Positions 8,847-16,265 of a DNA stretch of 64,000 nt are shown piece after piece. A program made the translations under genes and the position numbers. Origin of the DNA: Nocardia cyriacigeorgica. Lineage in GTDB: Bacteria > Actinomycetota > Actinomycetes > Mycobacteriales > Mycobacteriaceae. The first letter of the stretch is position 1. Each line of letters begins with the position of its first letter. Where the stretch lies: positions 372,001 through 436,000 of the forward strand of contig NZ_JARWNX010000064.1 in the NCBI RefSeq assembly GCF_029868385.1, in the 5' to 3' direction. The notes under the pieces were generated by a model. That model worked only from the letters and a program-made list of their open reading frames with translations, was not told where the DNA came from and made no database searches.

Positions 8847-9974
8847 TCAGAGTGAACCGTTGAGCTTGTTCAAGCGCTCGCAGGATTCGACGTACTCCTC
8901 CACCAACCGCGCCATCACATCGGCCGAACGCTCCACCTTGTTCATCATGCCGACCACCTGGCCGACCGGATTGAAATTGACGTCCTTCGCCGCCTCCGGA
9001 TACCGGTGCCCACGCTTCACACCATCCAGCGCGACCATCATCTGCAAGGGCATCGGCAGCGGATCAGGGGTATCGGACCGCTCCCACGCCTCGGTCCAAT
9101 CGTTGCGCAGCATGCGCGCGGGCTTACCGGTCCACGCCCGCGAACGGACGGTGTCGTGGCTGGTCGCGTCGATATAGGTCTGCATCTGCGCGGGCGGCAC
9201 ATTGGCCTCCTCGACGGTCAACCAGATCGAACCGGTCCACGCGCCCGCCGCGCCCATCGCCATCGCCGCCGCCACCTGACGGCCGTCGGCGATACCACCG
9301 GCGGCGAGCACCGGCATATCGCCGACCGCATCGATCACCTGCGGCCACAACACCAGCGAGGACACCTCACCGCAGTGTCCGCCGCCCTCGGTGCCCTGGC
9401 AGACCGCGAAGTCCAGACCGGCGGCCTTGTGGTTCAGCGCATGCTTCACCGAACCGCAGAGCGCGCCGACCAGGCGACCGGACTCCTGGATCTTGCTCAC
9501 CACATCCGGCGGCGGCGTGCCGAGCGCATTGGCGACCAGCTTGGCCTTCGGATGCCGCAGGATCACCTCGATCTGCGGGGCCGCGGTGGTCGCGGTCCAG
9601 CCGAGCAGCTGCGGATGCACCTCATCGGCGGGCAGTTCCGGCACACCGTGATCGGCGAGCAGCTTGGCCGCGAAATCGCGATGCCCATCCGGGACATGCT
9701 TGACCAGCTCGGCTTCGAGCTGTTCGGGCGAGAGGCCATCGATGCCCTTGCCCTCGTACTTGGACGGGATCACCAGATCCACGCCGTAGGGGTTGTCGCC
9801 GACGTGCTCATCGAGCCAGGTCAGCTCGACCTCGAGCTGTTCGGCGGTGAAGCCGACCGCGCCGAGCACACCGAGACCACCGGCATTGCTGACCGCGGCC
9901 GCCACATCGCGGCAATGGGTGAAGGCGAAGATGGGGAACTCGATCCCCAGGCGGTCACAGATTTCGGTACGCAT
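8847..9974 (-). CDS. Nitronate monooxygenase (NMO / 2-nitropropane dioxygenase family)
   Basis: 375 aa FMN-dependent TIM-barrel oxidoreductase, a family that oxidises alkyl nitronates. In actinobacteria it also includes enoyl-reductase-like members of steroid pathways. The start MRTEICDRLGIEFP at 9974 matches the family N-terminus. Visible are AAVSNAGGLGVLGAV, the phosphate-binding segments AVCQGTEGGGHCGE and VLAAGGIADGRQVAAAMAMGA, and the C-terminal SRAWTGKPAR. A perfect KstR-type operator sits 172 bp upstream of the start, which points to control by sterol/lipid signals and a possible role in steroid or lipid catabolism (inference). Confidence 0.85.
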   Translation of the reverse strand: MRTEICDRLGIEFPIFAFTHCRDVAAAVSNAGGLGVLGAVGFTAEQLEVELTWLDEHVGDNPYGVDLVIPSKYEGKGIDGLSPEQLEAELVKHVPDGHRDFAAKLLADHGVPELPADEVHPQLLGWTATTAAPQIEVILRHPKAKLVANALGTPPPDVVSKIQESGRLVGALCGSVKHALNHKAAGLDFAVCQGTEGGGHCGEVSSLVLWPQVIDAVGDMPVLAAGGIADGRQVAAAMAMGAAGAWTGSIWLTVEEANVPPAQMQTYIDATSHDTVRSRAWTGKPARMLRNDWTEAWERSDTPDPLPMPLQMMVALDGVKRGHRYPEAAKDVNFNPVGQVVGMMNKVERSADVMARLVEEYVESCERLNKLNGSL

Positions 9975-10145
9975 GGCGGTTCTGGTCTCCCTATGCCCTG
10001 GAACGGGTTGCATAATGTTCGGCTCGCCGGATCCGATCCCGCGAACGTCCGTGGCGGCCCCTGCCGCTCGAAACCGCCGCGTACCGCAGATATCGCCAGT
10101 ATGCGGCCGCGGCGCCATCGATCGGCATCGGTGCCATGCCTCGAA

Positions 10146-10159
10146 TGTAACACGTTCTA
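10146..10159. promoter_or_regulatory. KstR-type operator (TnnAACnnGTTnnA)
   Basis: TGTAACACGTTCTA matches every fixed base of the KstR consensus known from mycobacteria and rhodococci. It sits upstream of the nitronate monooxygenase and downstream of the WS/DGAT stop, so only the former can be its target. An identical core (AACACGTTCTA) recurs at 24119-24129. Confidence 0.65.
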
Positions 10160-10181
10160 GTTTTGCTGGGGAGGGAAAATG

Positions 10182-11534
10182 TCAGCGCGCGGCGTCCTCC
10201 AGCGCGGCCAGCGCATCCTCCAGATGGATCAGCAGTCGCGACAGCTGCGGCACACTGCGACGGCAGCCGACGATCCCGAAATCCAGATTGTCCGCAGTGG
10301 TGGTCAGCGTGATGTTGACTGCCTGCCCGTCCAGCGGGATCGACATCGGATAGGCCGCGTCCAGCCGCGCGCCACCCCAGAACATCGACTCACGCGGGCC
10401 GGGCACATTCGAGATGACGATGTTGAACGCCGGACTCGTCATCGACACCAGCCCCGGCAACAGCGACAACGCCAACGGGCTCACCATCAGCGCCGACAAT
10501 GCGATCGACTGCGTACTGGACAGCCCCGCGTACACCTGCTTGCTGCGCCGCATGGACTCACCTATCACCCGCAACCGCTCGATCGGATCGGCGATATCGG
10601 TGGCCAGATTGCACAGGATCGCGCCCACCTTGTTGCCGCCACCGTCCCCGTCGTCATCGGCCGGGCGCAACGAGATCGGCACCATCGCGATCAGCGGTTT
10701 GTCCGGCAACGCGTCCCGCTCGGCCAGATAGCCGCGCAGGGCGCCGGAGGACATGGCGAGCACGACATCGTTGATCGTCGACCCGGTCGCCTTCTTCACC
10801 TGTTCGAGCCGCTGCAACGACCACGATCCGGCCACACAGCGGCGAGCACCGCCGATCGGCACATTGAGCATGGTGCGCGGCGCCGCGAACGGCAGCGTCA
10901 ACTGCTGCTGCACCAGTGCCGACCGCGCGACGCGCATCAGTGCGGGCCCGGAAGCCGCCGCCGACAACAGGTTTCGCGCCACGGTGTTCGAGCCGGAGTC
11001 CGTACGCGGCCGACGCTGCCGGCGCGGGAGGTGCCACGGCACCCGGACCTGCGTCGAACTCGCATCGCTGGTCAGCGTCCGCCGCAACAACCGCTGCGCC
11101 GAGACACCGTCGATCAGGGCGTGATGCATCTTCGAATACACCGCGAACCGACCGTCGGCCAGGCCCTCGATCAGATGCAGCTCCCACAGCGGCCGATGCC
11201 GGTCCAGCAAGCCACCGTGCAACCGCGACGCCATATCGAGCGCGTCCTCGACGCGCCCGGGATCCGGGAGCGCCCACCGGCGCAGGTGATATTCGAGATC
11301 CACCTCGTCATCGCGCGACCACGCCAGCTGCGGGGAGCCGAACAACGTGGCCGGACGTTTACGGAAGGTCGGATGCAGCTCCCGCTCGGCCAGCATGGTG
11401 TCGTGCAATCGCCGCACGAAATCGGGCCCCGAGCCCTCTGGCGGCTCGAACAACTGCATCGAACCGACATGCATCGGATGCTCGCGGGATTCGCCGATCA
11501 AGAAAGCGGCGTCGATCGGTGACGTCAGTTCCAT
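10182..11534 (-). CDS. Wax ester synthase / diacylglycerol acyltransferase (WS/DGAT)
   Basis: 450 aa O-acyltransferase of the actinobacterial WS/DGAT (Tgs) family, which transfers acyl groups from acyl-CoA to diacylglycerol or fatty alcohols to make storage triacylglycerol or wax esters. The N-terminus MELTSPIDAAFLIGESREHPMH is typical. The catalytic motif HHALIDG is at residues 137-143. The C-terminal family segments NIVISNVPGPRE and AYPMSIPLDGQAVNITL are present. Length is the normal 450-470 aa. It is followed, in the same orientation, by the nitronate monooxygenase with a gap that contains a KstR-type box. Confidence 0.92.
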   Translation of the reverse strand: MELTSPIDAAFLIGESREHPMHVGSMQLFEPPEGSGPDFVRRLHDTMLAERELHPTFRKRPATLFGSPQLAWSRDDEVDLEYHLRRWALPDPGRVEDALDMASRLHGGLLDRHRPLWELHLIEGLADGRFAVYSKMHHALIDGVSAQRLLRRTLTSDASSTQVRVPWHLPRRQRRPRTDSGSNTVARNLLSAAASGPALMRVARSALVQQQLTLPFAAPRTMLNVPIGGARRCVAGSWSLQRLEQVKKATGSTINDVVLAMSSGALRGYLAERDALPDKPLIAMVPISLRPADDDGDGGGNKVGAILCNLATDIADPIERLRVIGESMRRSKQVYAGLSSTQSIALSALMVSPLALSLLPGLVSMTSPAFNIVISNVPGPRESMFWGGARLDAAYPMSIPLDGQAVNITLTTTADNLDFGIVGCRRSVPQLSRLLIHLEDALAALEDAAR

Positions 11535-11647
11535 GGCGGTCGTCCCCCTGACGATGACGGTGAATTCGGCGATCGACCACGGTGTCGGAGCTGGCGCGCC
11601 GCGGGCGGCGCCACCTCACGGTACCCGGACGCCCGCCACCCGTCGGA

Positions 11648-12301
11648 CTAACGAACGCGCGGAGGGACTTTGGTCACCAGCACGCTGGCCTGACCGAATC
11701 GCTCCTCCGGGCCCGGGTCGCGGACCATCCGCGTCACCGGCGCGAAACCGGCGGTGCCAAGCAGTTCGAGCAGCCGCTCCGGCGACCAGCAGTAGGCCTC
11801 GGTGACCTTGTGATCGAAGGCCGTCACGAGCGCGGGCGGATCGGTCGCGAAGAAGCCGAGCAGTGCGTAACCGCCGTCGGCGAGGACCCGGTGGAACTCG
11901 GCGAACACATCCGGCACCCGGTGCGGCGGCAGGTGGATGATCGAATACCAGGCCAGCAGCCCCGTCAGCGAACCATCGGCGATATCGAGTCGCTCCATGG
12001 TGCCGACCGCATAACGCGGGCCCGGATGGAGCCGCTCGGCCAGCGCGATCATCTCCGGGGACAGGTCGATTCCGAAGACGTCGAGCCCGAGTTCGGCCAG
12101 ATACCCCGTCATCCGGCCGGGACCGCAACCGATATCGGCGACCGGGCCGGATCCGTTGTCGCGCACCAGCTCCGCGAGGATGCCGAGCATGGCTCGGTCG
12201 CAGGGGCTGCGGTCCAGGTGGCCCGCCACGAGGTCGGCATAGAGTTCGGCGACGCCGTCGTAGGCGGTGCGGGTGAGGTCGATATCGGCGAAGTCGGTCA
12301 T
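11648..12301 (-). CDS. Class I SAM-dependent methyltransferase
   Basis: 217 aa. Motif I VADIGCGPGRMTGYL binds SAM, followed by GLDVFGIDLSPEMIALA (acidic residue at the end of strand 2) and a C-terminal half of UbiE/Methyltransf_25 type. The start ATG at 12301 (MTDFADIDLTRTAYDG) is chosen because the longer open frame reads through the upstream glycosyltransferase in another frame. The gene is only 23 nt downstream of the glycosyltransferase and probably co-transcribed with it. Substrate unknown. Confidence 0.85.
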   Translation of the reverse strand: MTDFADIDLTRTAYDGVAELYADLVAGHLDRSPCDRAMLGILAELVRDNGSGPVADIGCGPGRMTGYLAELGLDVFGIDLSPEMIALAERLHPGPRYAVGTMERLDIADGSLTGLLAWYSIIHLPPHRVPDVFAEFHRVLADGGYALLGFFATDPPALVTAFDHKVTEAYCWSPERLLELLGTAGFAPVTRMVRDPGPEERFGQASVLVTKVPPRVR

Positions 12302-12324
12302 CGCACCATTGTCTCGGACCGGAC

Positions 12325-13758
12325 TCAGCCGACGGGCACGAGATCGCCGGAGTCGCGGTGCGGCGCCGGTGGCGCGGTGGGCTTGTCGATTCGCGGCCTC
12401 GCCCGCACGAACACGAAGAACAGCACGAGCAACAGCGCCGCGCGGCCCCACACCCCGAACTGCACGATCGCCTCGGTCGTCTCGACAGAATTTCCGGTGC
12501 CGAGCGCATAGAAATACCGGAACACTCCGATACCGATGGCCGCATCGGCCAGCAGATAGGCGCCGATCAACGTCCACGGCACCCGCAGCAACACCAGGAA
12601 GGGAATGATCCACAGCGTGTACTGCGGTGAATGCACCTTGTGGAACAACAGGAATCCACACAGCATCGCACCGCTCACACCCACCCACGGAAACACTCCG
12701 GTGGTGCCGAAACGCCGCCAGCCCAACCACATCGCCACCGCGAACGAGACCAGGATCAGCGCGGGCGAGGCGCCGGAGACCACCTGCTGGAAATTCTCCT
12801 CGCTCACCGCGTCCGGCCCGAACAGCGGCCGCAATCCCCAGTACCAGATCGAATTGGTGGTGATATCGGCCTGACGCAACTGCTGGAAGGTGATCGAGGC
12901 CCGCCAGCCCTCATAGCCCGCCAGCGCGAACGGCAGATTCACCGCCACCACTGTCGCCAGCGCCGCCGCGCCCGTGAGCAATGCACCACGCATATCGAAT
13001 TTGCGCACACGTGCACTGTCTGACTCGGCGCCCCCGGTCAACACATATGCCATCAACGGCAGAACGAAGATCCCCGGATACAACTTCAGACAGAACCCGA
13101 CGGCCAACAGAATCGCGGCGAGCACACCTCTCGTGCGCAGCGAATATCGCGGCAGCGCCGTCACCACATAGATCGCCGCGACCGCCGCGCACACCACCGG
13201 CAGCTCCCAGTTGTGGAACGCGTAGAGCACCAGCGGCGGTCCCGCCGCCCACAACAGGGCGGGCCATCCGGCCATCCGGCCCAGCAGCCACGCGGTGAGC
13301 AGCGCGAACGGCGCGAGCAGCAGCGCCGAATGCAGCAGGAACATCGCGTCGTTGTCCGCGCCGATCGCACCGAGCCACATGAGCACGCCGCTGAGCACCG
13401 GATACTCCACCGCACCACCGACCAGCGAACCGTCGTCGGTGATGCCGCCGTGGATATAGGGGAAGACGTGCTGATCGATATCGCGACCGAGCCACAGGAA
13501 CTGGATATCGGAATAACAGACCCGCGAATCCTTGAACAGATCGAAGGCCACCGAACGCCCGTCGGTGCGGAACGGCGCACCCGCGCAGCGCGCCTTGTTC
13601 CAGAACGCGACCAGCAGCGTCAGCCCGCACAGCAGCACGGCGACGGTTGCCGGCGTCACGCGACGCGCCAGGCGACCGGCGACGAGCTCGCCTGCTGCGG
13701 GTCCGTTCGGCATGGAGACCAGCGTAATGGCGGGGGGATCGATTTCGTCGGTCAACAC
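12325..13758 (-). CDS. Polytopic glycosyltransferase family 87-like membrane protein
   Basis: 477 aa with about ten hydrophobic helices. It resembles the GT87 (DUF2029) polyprenyl-phosphate-mannose-dependent transferases of actinobacteria. YSDIQFLWLGRDIDQHVFPYI and GGAVEYPVLSG near the N-terminus correspond to the family's extracytoplasmic acidic loop. KVHSPQYTLWIIPFLVLL near the C-terminus is also conserved. A homologue at 46995-48725 shares the YPVLSG and SPQYSLWLVP motifs. The start is GTG 13758; ATG 13713 is an alternative. Divergent from rpsF. Confidence 0.75.
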   Translation of the reverse strand: MLTDEIDPPAITLVSMPNGPAAGELVAGRLARRVTPATVAVLLCGLTLLVAFWNKARCAGAPFRTDGRSVAFDLFKDSRVCYSDIQFLWLGRDIDQHVFPYIHGGITDDGSLVGGAVEYPVLSGVLMWLGAIGADNDAMFLLHSALLLAPFALLTAWLLGRMAGWPALLWAAGPPLVLYAFHNWELPVVCAAVAAIYVVTALPRYSLRTRGVLAAILLAVGFCLKLYPGIFVLPLMAYVLTGGAESDSARVRKFDMRGALLTGAAALATVVAVNLPFALAGYEGWRASITFQQLRQADITTNSIWYWGLRPLFGPDAVSEENFQQVVSGASPALILVSFAVAMWLGWRRFGTTGVFPWVGVSGAMLCGFLLFHKVHSPQYTLWIIPFLVLLRVPWTLIGAYLLADAAIGIGVFRYFYALGTGNSVETTEAIVQFGVWGRAALLLVLFFVFVRARPRIDKPTAPPAPHRDSGDLVPVG

Positions 13759-13802
13759 CTGGTCAGGTAACCTTGCCGGGTTGCTGACGCGACGACCCTC
13801 CT

Positions 13803-13821
13803 GCCACGGACCGTCCGTGGC
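13803..13821 (+). promoter_or_regulatory. rpsF leader hairpin with CCG loop
   Basis: GCCACGGA and TCCGTGGC form an 8-bp perfect stem closed by a CCG loop, 31 nt before the rpsF start. Known rpsF leaders carry a structured element with a conserved CCG that is bound by the S6:S18 complex. This hairpin is a candidate for autoregulation. Confidence 0.4.
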
Positions 13822-13852
13822 CGTTTCCTAGTCCACAGGAGGTGATTGGTCC

Positions 13853-14140
13853 GTGCGTCAATATGAAGTAATGGTCATCCTCGATCCGAGCCTGGACGAG
13901 CGCACCGTTGGTCCGAACCTGGAGAACATGCTCAGCGTGGTTCGCACCGAAGGCGGCAAGATCGACAAGGTCGACATCTGGGGCCGCCGCCGGCTCGCCT
14001 ACGAGATCAGCAAGCAGGCCGAGGGCATCTACGCCGTGGTCGATCTGACCGCCGAGCCCGCCACCGTGAGCGAACTCGACCGCCAGCTCGGACTCAACGA
14101 GTCGGTGTTGCGCACCAAGGTCCTGCGCCACGGCAAGTAG
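13853..14140 (+). CDS. rpsF: 30S ribosomal protein S6
   Basis: 95 aa small-subunit protein that binds the central domain of 16S rRNA as a heterodimer with S18. The sequence MRQYEVMVILDPSLDERTVGP and GRRRLAYEISKQAEGIYAVVDL is typical. It starts with GTG behind an unusually complete ribosome binding site (AGGAGGTGAT at 13837-13846, 6 nt spacing). First gene of the rpsF-ssb-rpsR-rplI run. Confidence 0.98.
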   Translation: MRQYEVMVILDPSLDERTVGPNLENMLSVVRTEGGKIDKVDIWGRRRLAYEISKQAEGIYAVVDLTAEPATVSELDRQLGLNESVLRTKVLRHGK

Positions 14141-14234
14141 TTCTTTGTGCCTCGTTTGGTCGGTGCCTGTCTCTAGGCTCTAGCACGACACAGCGAGTGC
14201 ACCCGGGAACTGCACACCGAGCAGGAGGAACCTC

Positions 14235-14786
14235 ATGGCAGCAGGCGACACGGTCATCACCGTCATCGGAAATCTGACGGCCGACCCCGAGCTTCGATTC
14301 ACGCCCGCGGGCGCCGCGGTGGCGAACTTCACCGTCGCCTCCACGCCCCGCGTGTTCGACCGTAATACCAACGAATGGAAAGACGGCGAAGCGCTGTTTC
14401 TGCGCTGCAATATCTGGCGCGAGGCCGCGGAGAACGTCGCCGAGAGTCTGACCAGGGGTTCACGTGTGATCGTGAGCGGACGGCTCAAGCAGCGCTCCTA
14501 CGAAACCCGCGAGGGTGAGAAGCGCACGGTCGTCGAGCTCGAGGTCGACGAGGTCGGTCCCTCGCTGCGTTACGCCACCGCGAAGGTCAACAAGACCAGC
14601 CGCGGCGGTGGGGGTGGCGGCGGATTCGGCTCCGGTGGTTCCGGCGGCGGTGGTGGCAACTACCAGCAGGCCAACAGTGGTGGTGGACGTTCCGGCGGCC
14701 AGGGTGCCGCCGACGACCCGTGGGGCAGCGCGCCCGCGGCCGGCTCCTTCGGGGGCGGCCGCATGGATGACGAACCGCCGTTCTGA
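14235..14786 (+). CDS. ssb: Single-stranded DNA-binding protein
   Basis: 183 aa SSB. The N-terminal OB fold (about residues 5-110) includes TVIGNLTADPELRFTPAGAAV and the oligomerisation/DNA-binding aromatic residues. A Gly-rich flexible linker follows (about 118-165). The acidic C-terminal tip MDDEPPF is the binding site for replication and repair partners. GGAGGAA lies 6 nt before the ATG. Acts at the replication fork, and fits next to dnaB downstream. Confidence 0.98.
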   Translation: MAAGDTVITVIGNLTADPELRFTPAGAAVANFTVASTPRVFDRNTNEWKDGEALFLRCNIWREAAENVAESLTRGSRVIVSGRLKQRSYETREGEKRTVVELEVDEVGPSLRYATAKVNKTSRGGGGGGGFGSGGSGGGGGNYQQANSGGGRSGGQGAADDPWGSAPAAGSFGGGRMDDEPPF

Positions 14787-14800
14787 CAACGGCTCATATC

Positions 14801-14818
14801 GGCCCGCGACGGCGGGCC
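14801..14818 (+). terminator. Small GC hairpin between ssb and rpsR
   Basis: GGCCCGC / GCGGGCC with a 4-nt loop, 15 nt after the ssb stop and 25 nt before rpsR. It is too weak to end the operon and is more likely an attenuator or processing site that adjusts the ssb:rpsR ratio (inference). Confidence 0.4.
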
Positions 14819-14842
14819 ACCAAGATTACGGAGTAGAACACC

Positions 14843-15094
14843 ATGCCTAAAGCGCCCGCGCGCGAAAAGGTGCTCAAGAAGAAGGCTTGCACTTTCTGCA
14901 AGGAGAGCAAGACCGGACTCGTCAACATCGACTACAAGGACACGGCGCTGCTGCGTAAGTACGTCAGCGATCGCGGCAAGATCCGTGCCCGCCGGGTCAC
15001 CGGCAACTGCGTGCAGCACCAGCGCGATATCGCGGTTGCCGTCAAGAACTCGCGTGAGGTGGCGCTGCTGCCTTACGTGTCGACGGCTCGCTGA
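14843..15094 (+). CDS. rpsR: 30S ribosomal protein S18 (zinc-binding, C+ form)
   Basis: 83 aa, partner of S6 in the 30S platform. Retains CTFC near residue 16 and a further Cys in GNCVQHQRD, i.e. the cysteine-containing (C+) zinc-ribbon form. Actinobacteria often have a second, Cys-free S18 expressed under zinc starvation; this one is the zinc-replete copy. IDYKDTALLRKYVSDRGKIRARRVTG is cited by position only (about residues 29-54). Confidence 0.97.
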   Translation: MPKAPAREKVLKKKACTFCKESKTGLVNIDYKDTALLRKYVSDRGKIRARRVTGNCVQHQRDIAVAVKNSREVALLPYVSTAR

Positions 15095-15111
15095 GCAAGG
15101 GAGGCACGCAA

Positions 15112-15570
15112 ATGAAGCTCATTCTGACCGCTGATGTGGACAACCTCGGTGCCCCCGGCGACACGGTCGAGGTCAAGGACGGTTACGGGCGCAACTACCT
15201 GCTCCCGCGCGGCCTTGCCATCGTCGCCAGCCGTGGCGCGCAGAAGCAGGTCGAGGGCATTCGCCGGGCGCAGGATGCCCGTCGCGTGCGCGACCTGGAC
15301 CACGCCAACGAGCTGAAGCAGGCCATCGAGGGCCTGGAGTCGGTGTCGCTGAGCGTGAAGACCGCTGGCACCGGCAAGCTGTTCGGTTCGGTGACCCAGT
15401 CCGACGTCGCCGCCGCGGTGAAGTCGGCCGGCGGCCCGGTCGTGGACAAGCGCAGCATCGACCTGCCGAAGTCGCACATCAAGTCGACCGGTAAGCACAA
15501 GATCTCGGTGCACCTGCACCCGGACGTGGTTGCCAAGTTCGACCTGGACGTCGTCGCAGTCGAGAGCTGA
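15112..15570 (+). CDS. rplI: 50S ribosomal protein L9
   Basis: 152 aa. The N-terminal domain (MKLILTADVDNLGAPGDTVEVKDGYGRNYLLPRGLA, positions 1-36) binds 23S rRNA domain V. A long central helix and a C-terminal domain follow. An AAGGGAGG ribosome binding site lies just upstream. It is the last gene of the ribosomal run; a clear hairpin terminator begins 31 nt after the stop codon. Confidence 0.98.
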   Translation: MKLILTADVDNLGAPGDTVEVKDGYGRNYLLPRGLAIVASRGAQKQVEGIRRAQDARRVRDLDHANELKQAIEGLESVSLSVKTAGTGKLFGSVTQSDVAAAVKSAGGPVVDKRSIDLPKSHIKSTGKHKISVHLHPDVVAKFDLDVVAVES

Positions 15571-15600
15571 GTCCGCGCACTCGCGCTGATTTCTCCATAG

Positions 15601-15641
15601 TCGAAGGCCACGCTCGTGTTCGGTACGAGGGTGGCCTTCGA
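15601..15641 (+). terminator. Hairpin terminator after rplI
   Basis: 11-bp perfect stem (TCGAAGGCCAC / GTGGCCTTCGA) with an inner CTCGT/ACGAG stem in the loop. It separates the ribosomal operon from dnaB. Confidence 0.75.
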
Positions 15642-16265
15642 CCGTGCGCTGTCTGTTCTCAGGACTTATCCCCATGCTGTTAGCCGTGGGTTAGCCCTGT
15701 CATGCATCGGTCGCTCCGCGATCACGGGGGTGGCTTCGTGCTGCCCGGACGACGGGAAGTTATCCCCAGATGTGCATGCTGTGGATCACTGGAGAAACCA
15801 ACTGCTCGTAATGTGATTCACCTCATAGCTTGTCTACCGTCTGTTAACTCAACACGCCCGGCTGTTCAACTCCACCGACACGCCGAGACTTTATTTATCC
15901 ACACGTGCACACCTGTGGAAATACGTACCTATCTGCGTGTTTGTGATAGCTGACCAGGGTTTTCCCCAAGTAGTGCACAGGAGGTGCACACGGTTGGGTA
16001 AACAGTCCACAAGTTATCCACAGATGTGTGCACAGCCCGGTTTGGCGTGTGGATGCACGGTCGCCTAGGTTCGTCGCATCGCCGTGCGCGAAGCCCTGAG
16101 CGGTCACGGTCCGGCCCGGTGCCGGAACGGTAACTGAGCCCATGGCCCGGGGCAGGCAACGGTGCTGGTCATACCTGTCCGACACGCCGAATCTGTCGTA
16201 CCCCGGGGGTAGAACCAGTCGTCAATAGGGTGAGCCCTGTCGGGAAGAGAGGACGGTCGAGTCTG
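15642..16265. promoter_or_regulatory. rplI-dnaB intergenic region with DnaA-box cluster
   Basis: A gap of about 620 bp that is visibly richer in A/T than its surroundings and has no convincing ORF. It holds two perfect TTATCCACA boxes (15895-15903, 16014-16022) and two TTATCCCCA boxes (15666-15674, 15760-15768). One reverse near-perfect box TGTGGATCA lies at 15780-15788, and two weaker reverse sites at 15914-15922 and 16048-16056. All lie within about 390 bp. This may be a DnaA-binding control or titration site near dnaB. It also contains the dnaB promoter. Confidence 0.6.

Noticed and set aside
15642..16265. Chromosomal replication origin (oriC) at the rplI-dnaB gap
   Set aside because: DnaA boxes are present, but dnaA, dnaN and rpmH are absent from the window, where actinobacterial oriC is normally found. 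Kept only as a DnaA-binding cluster.
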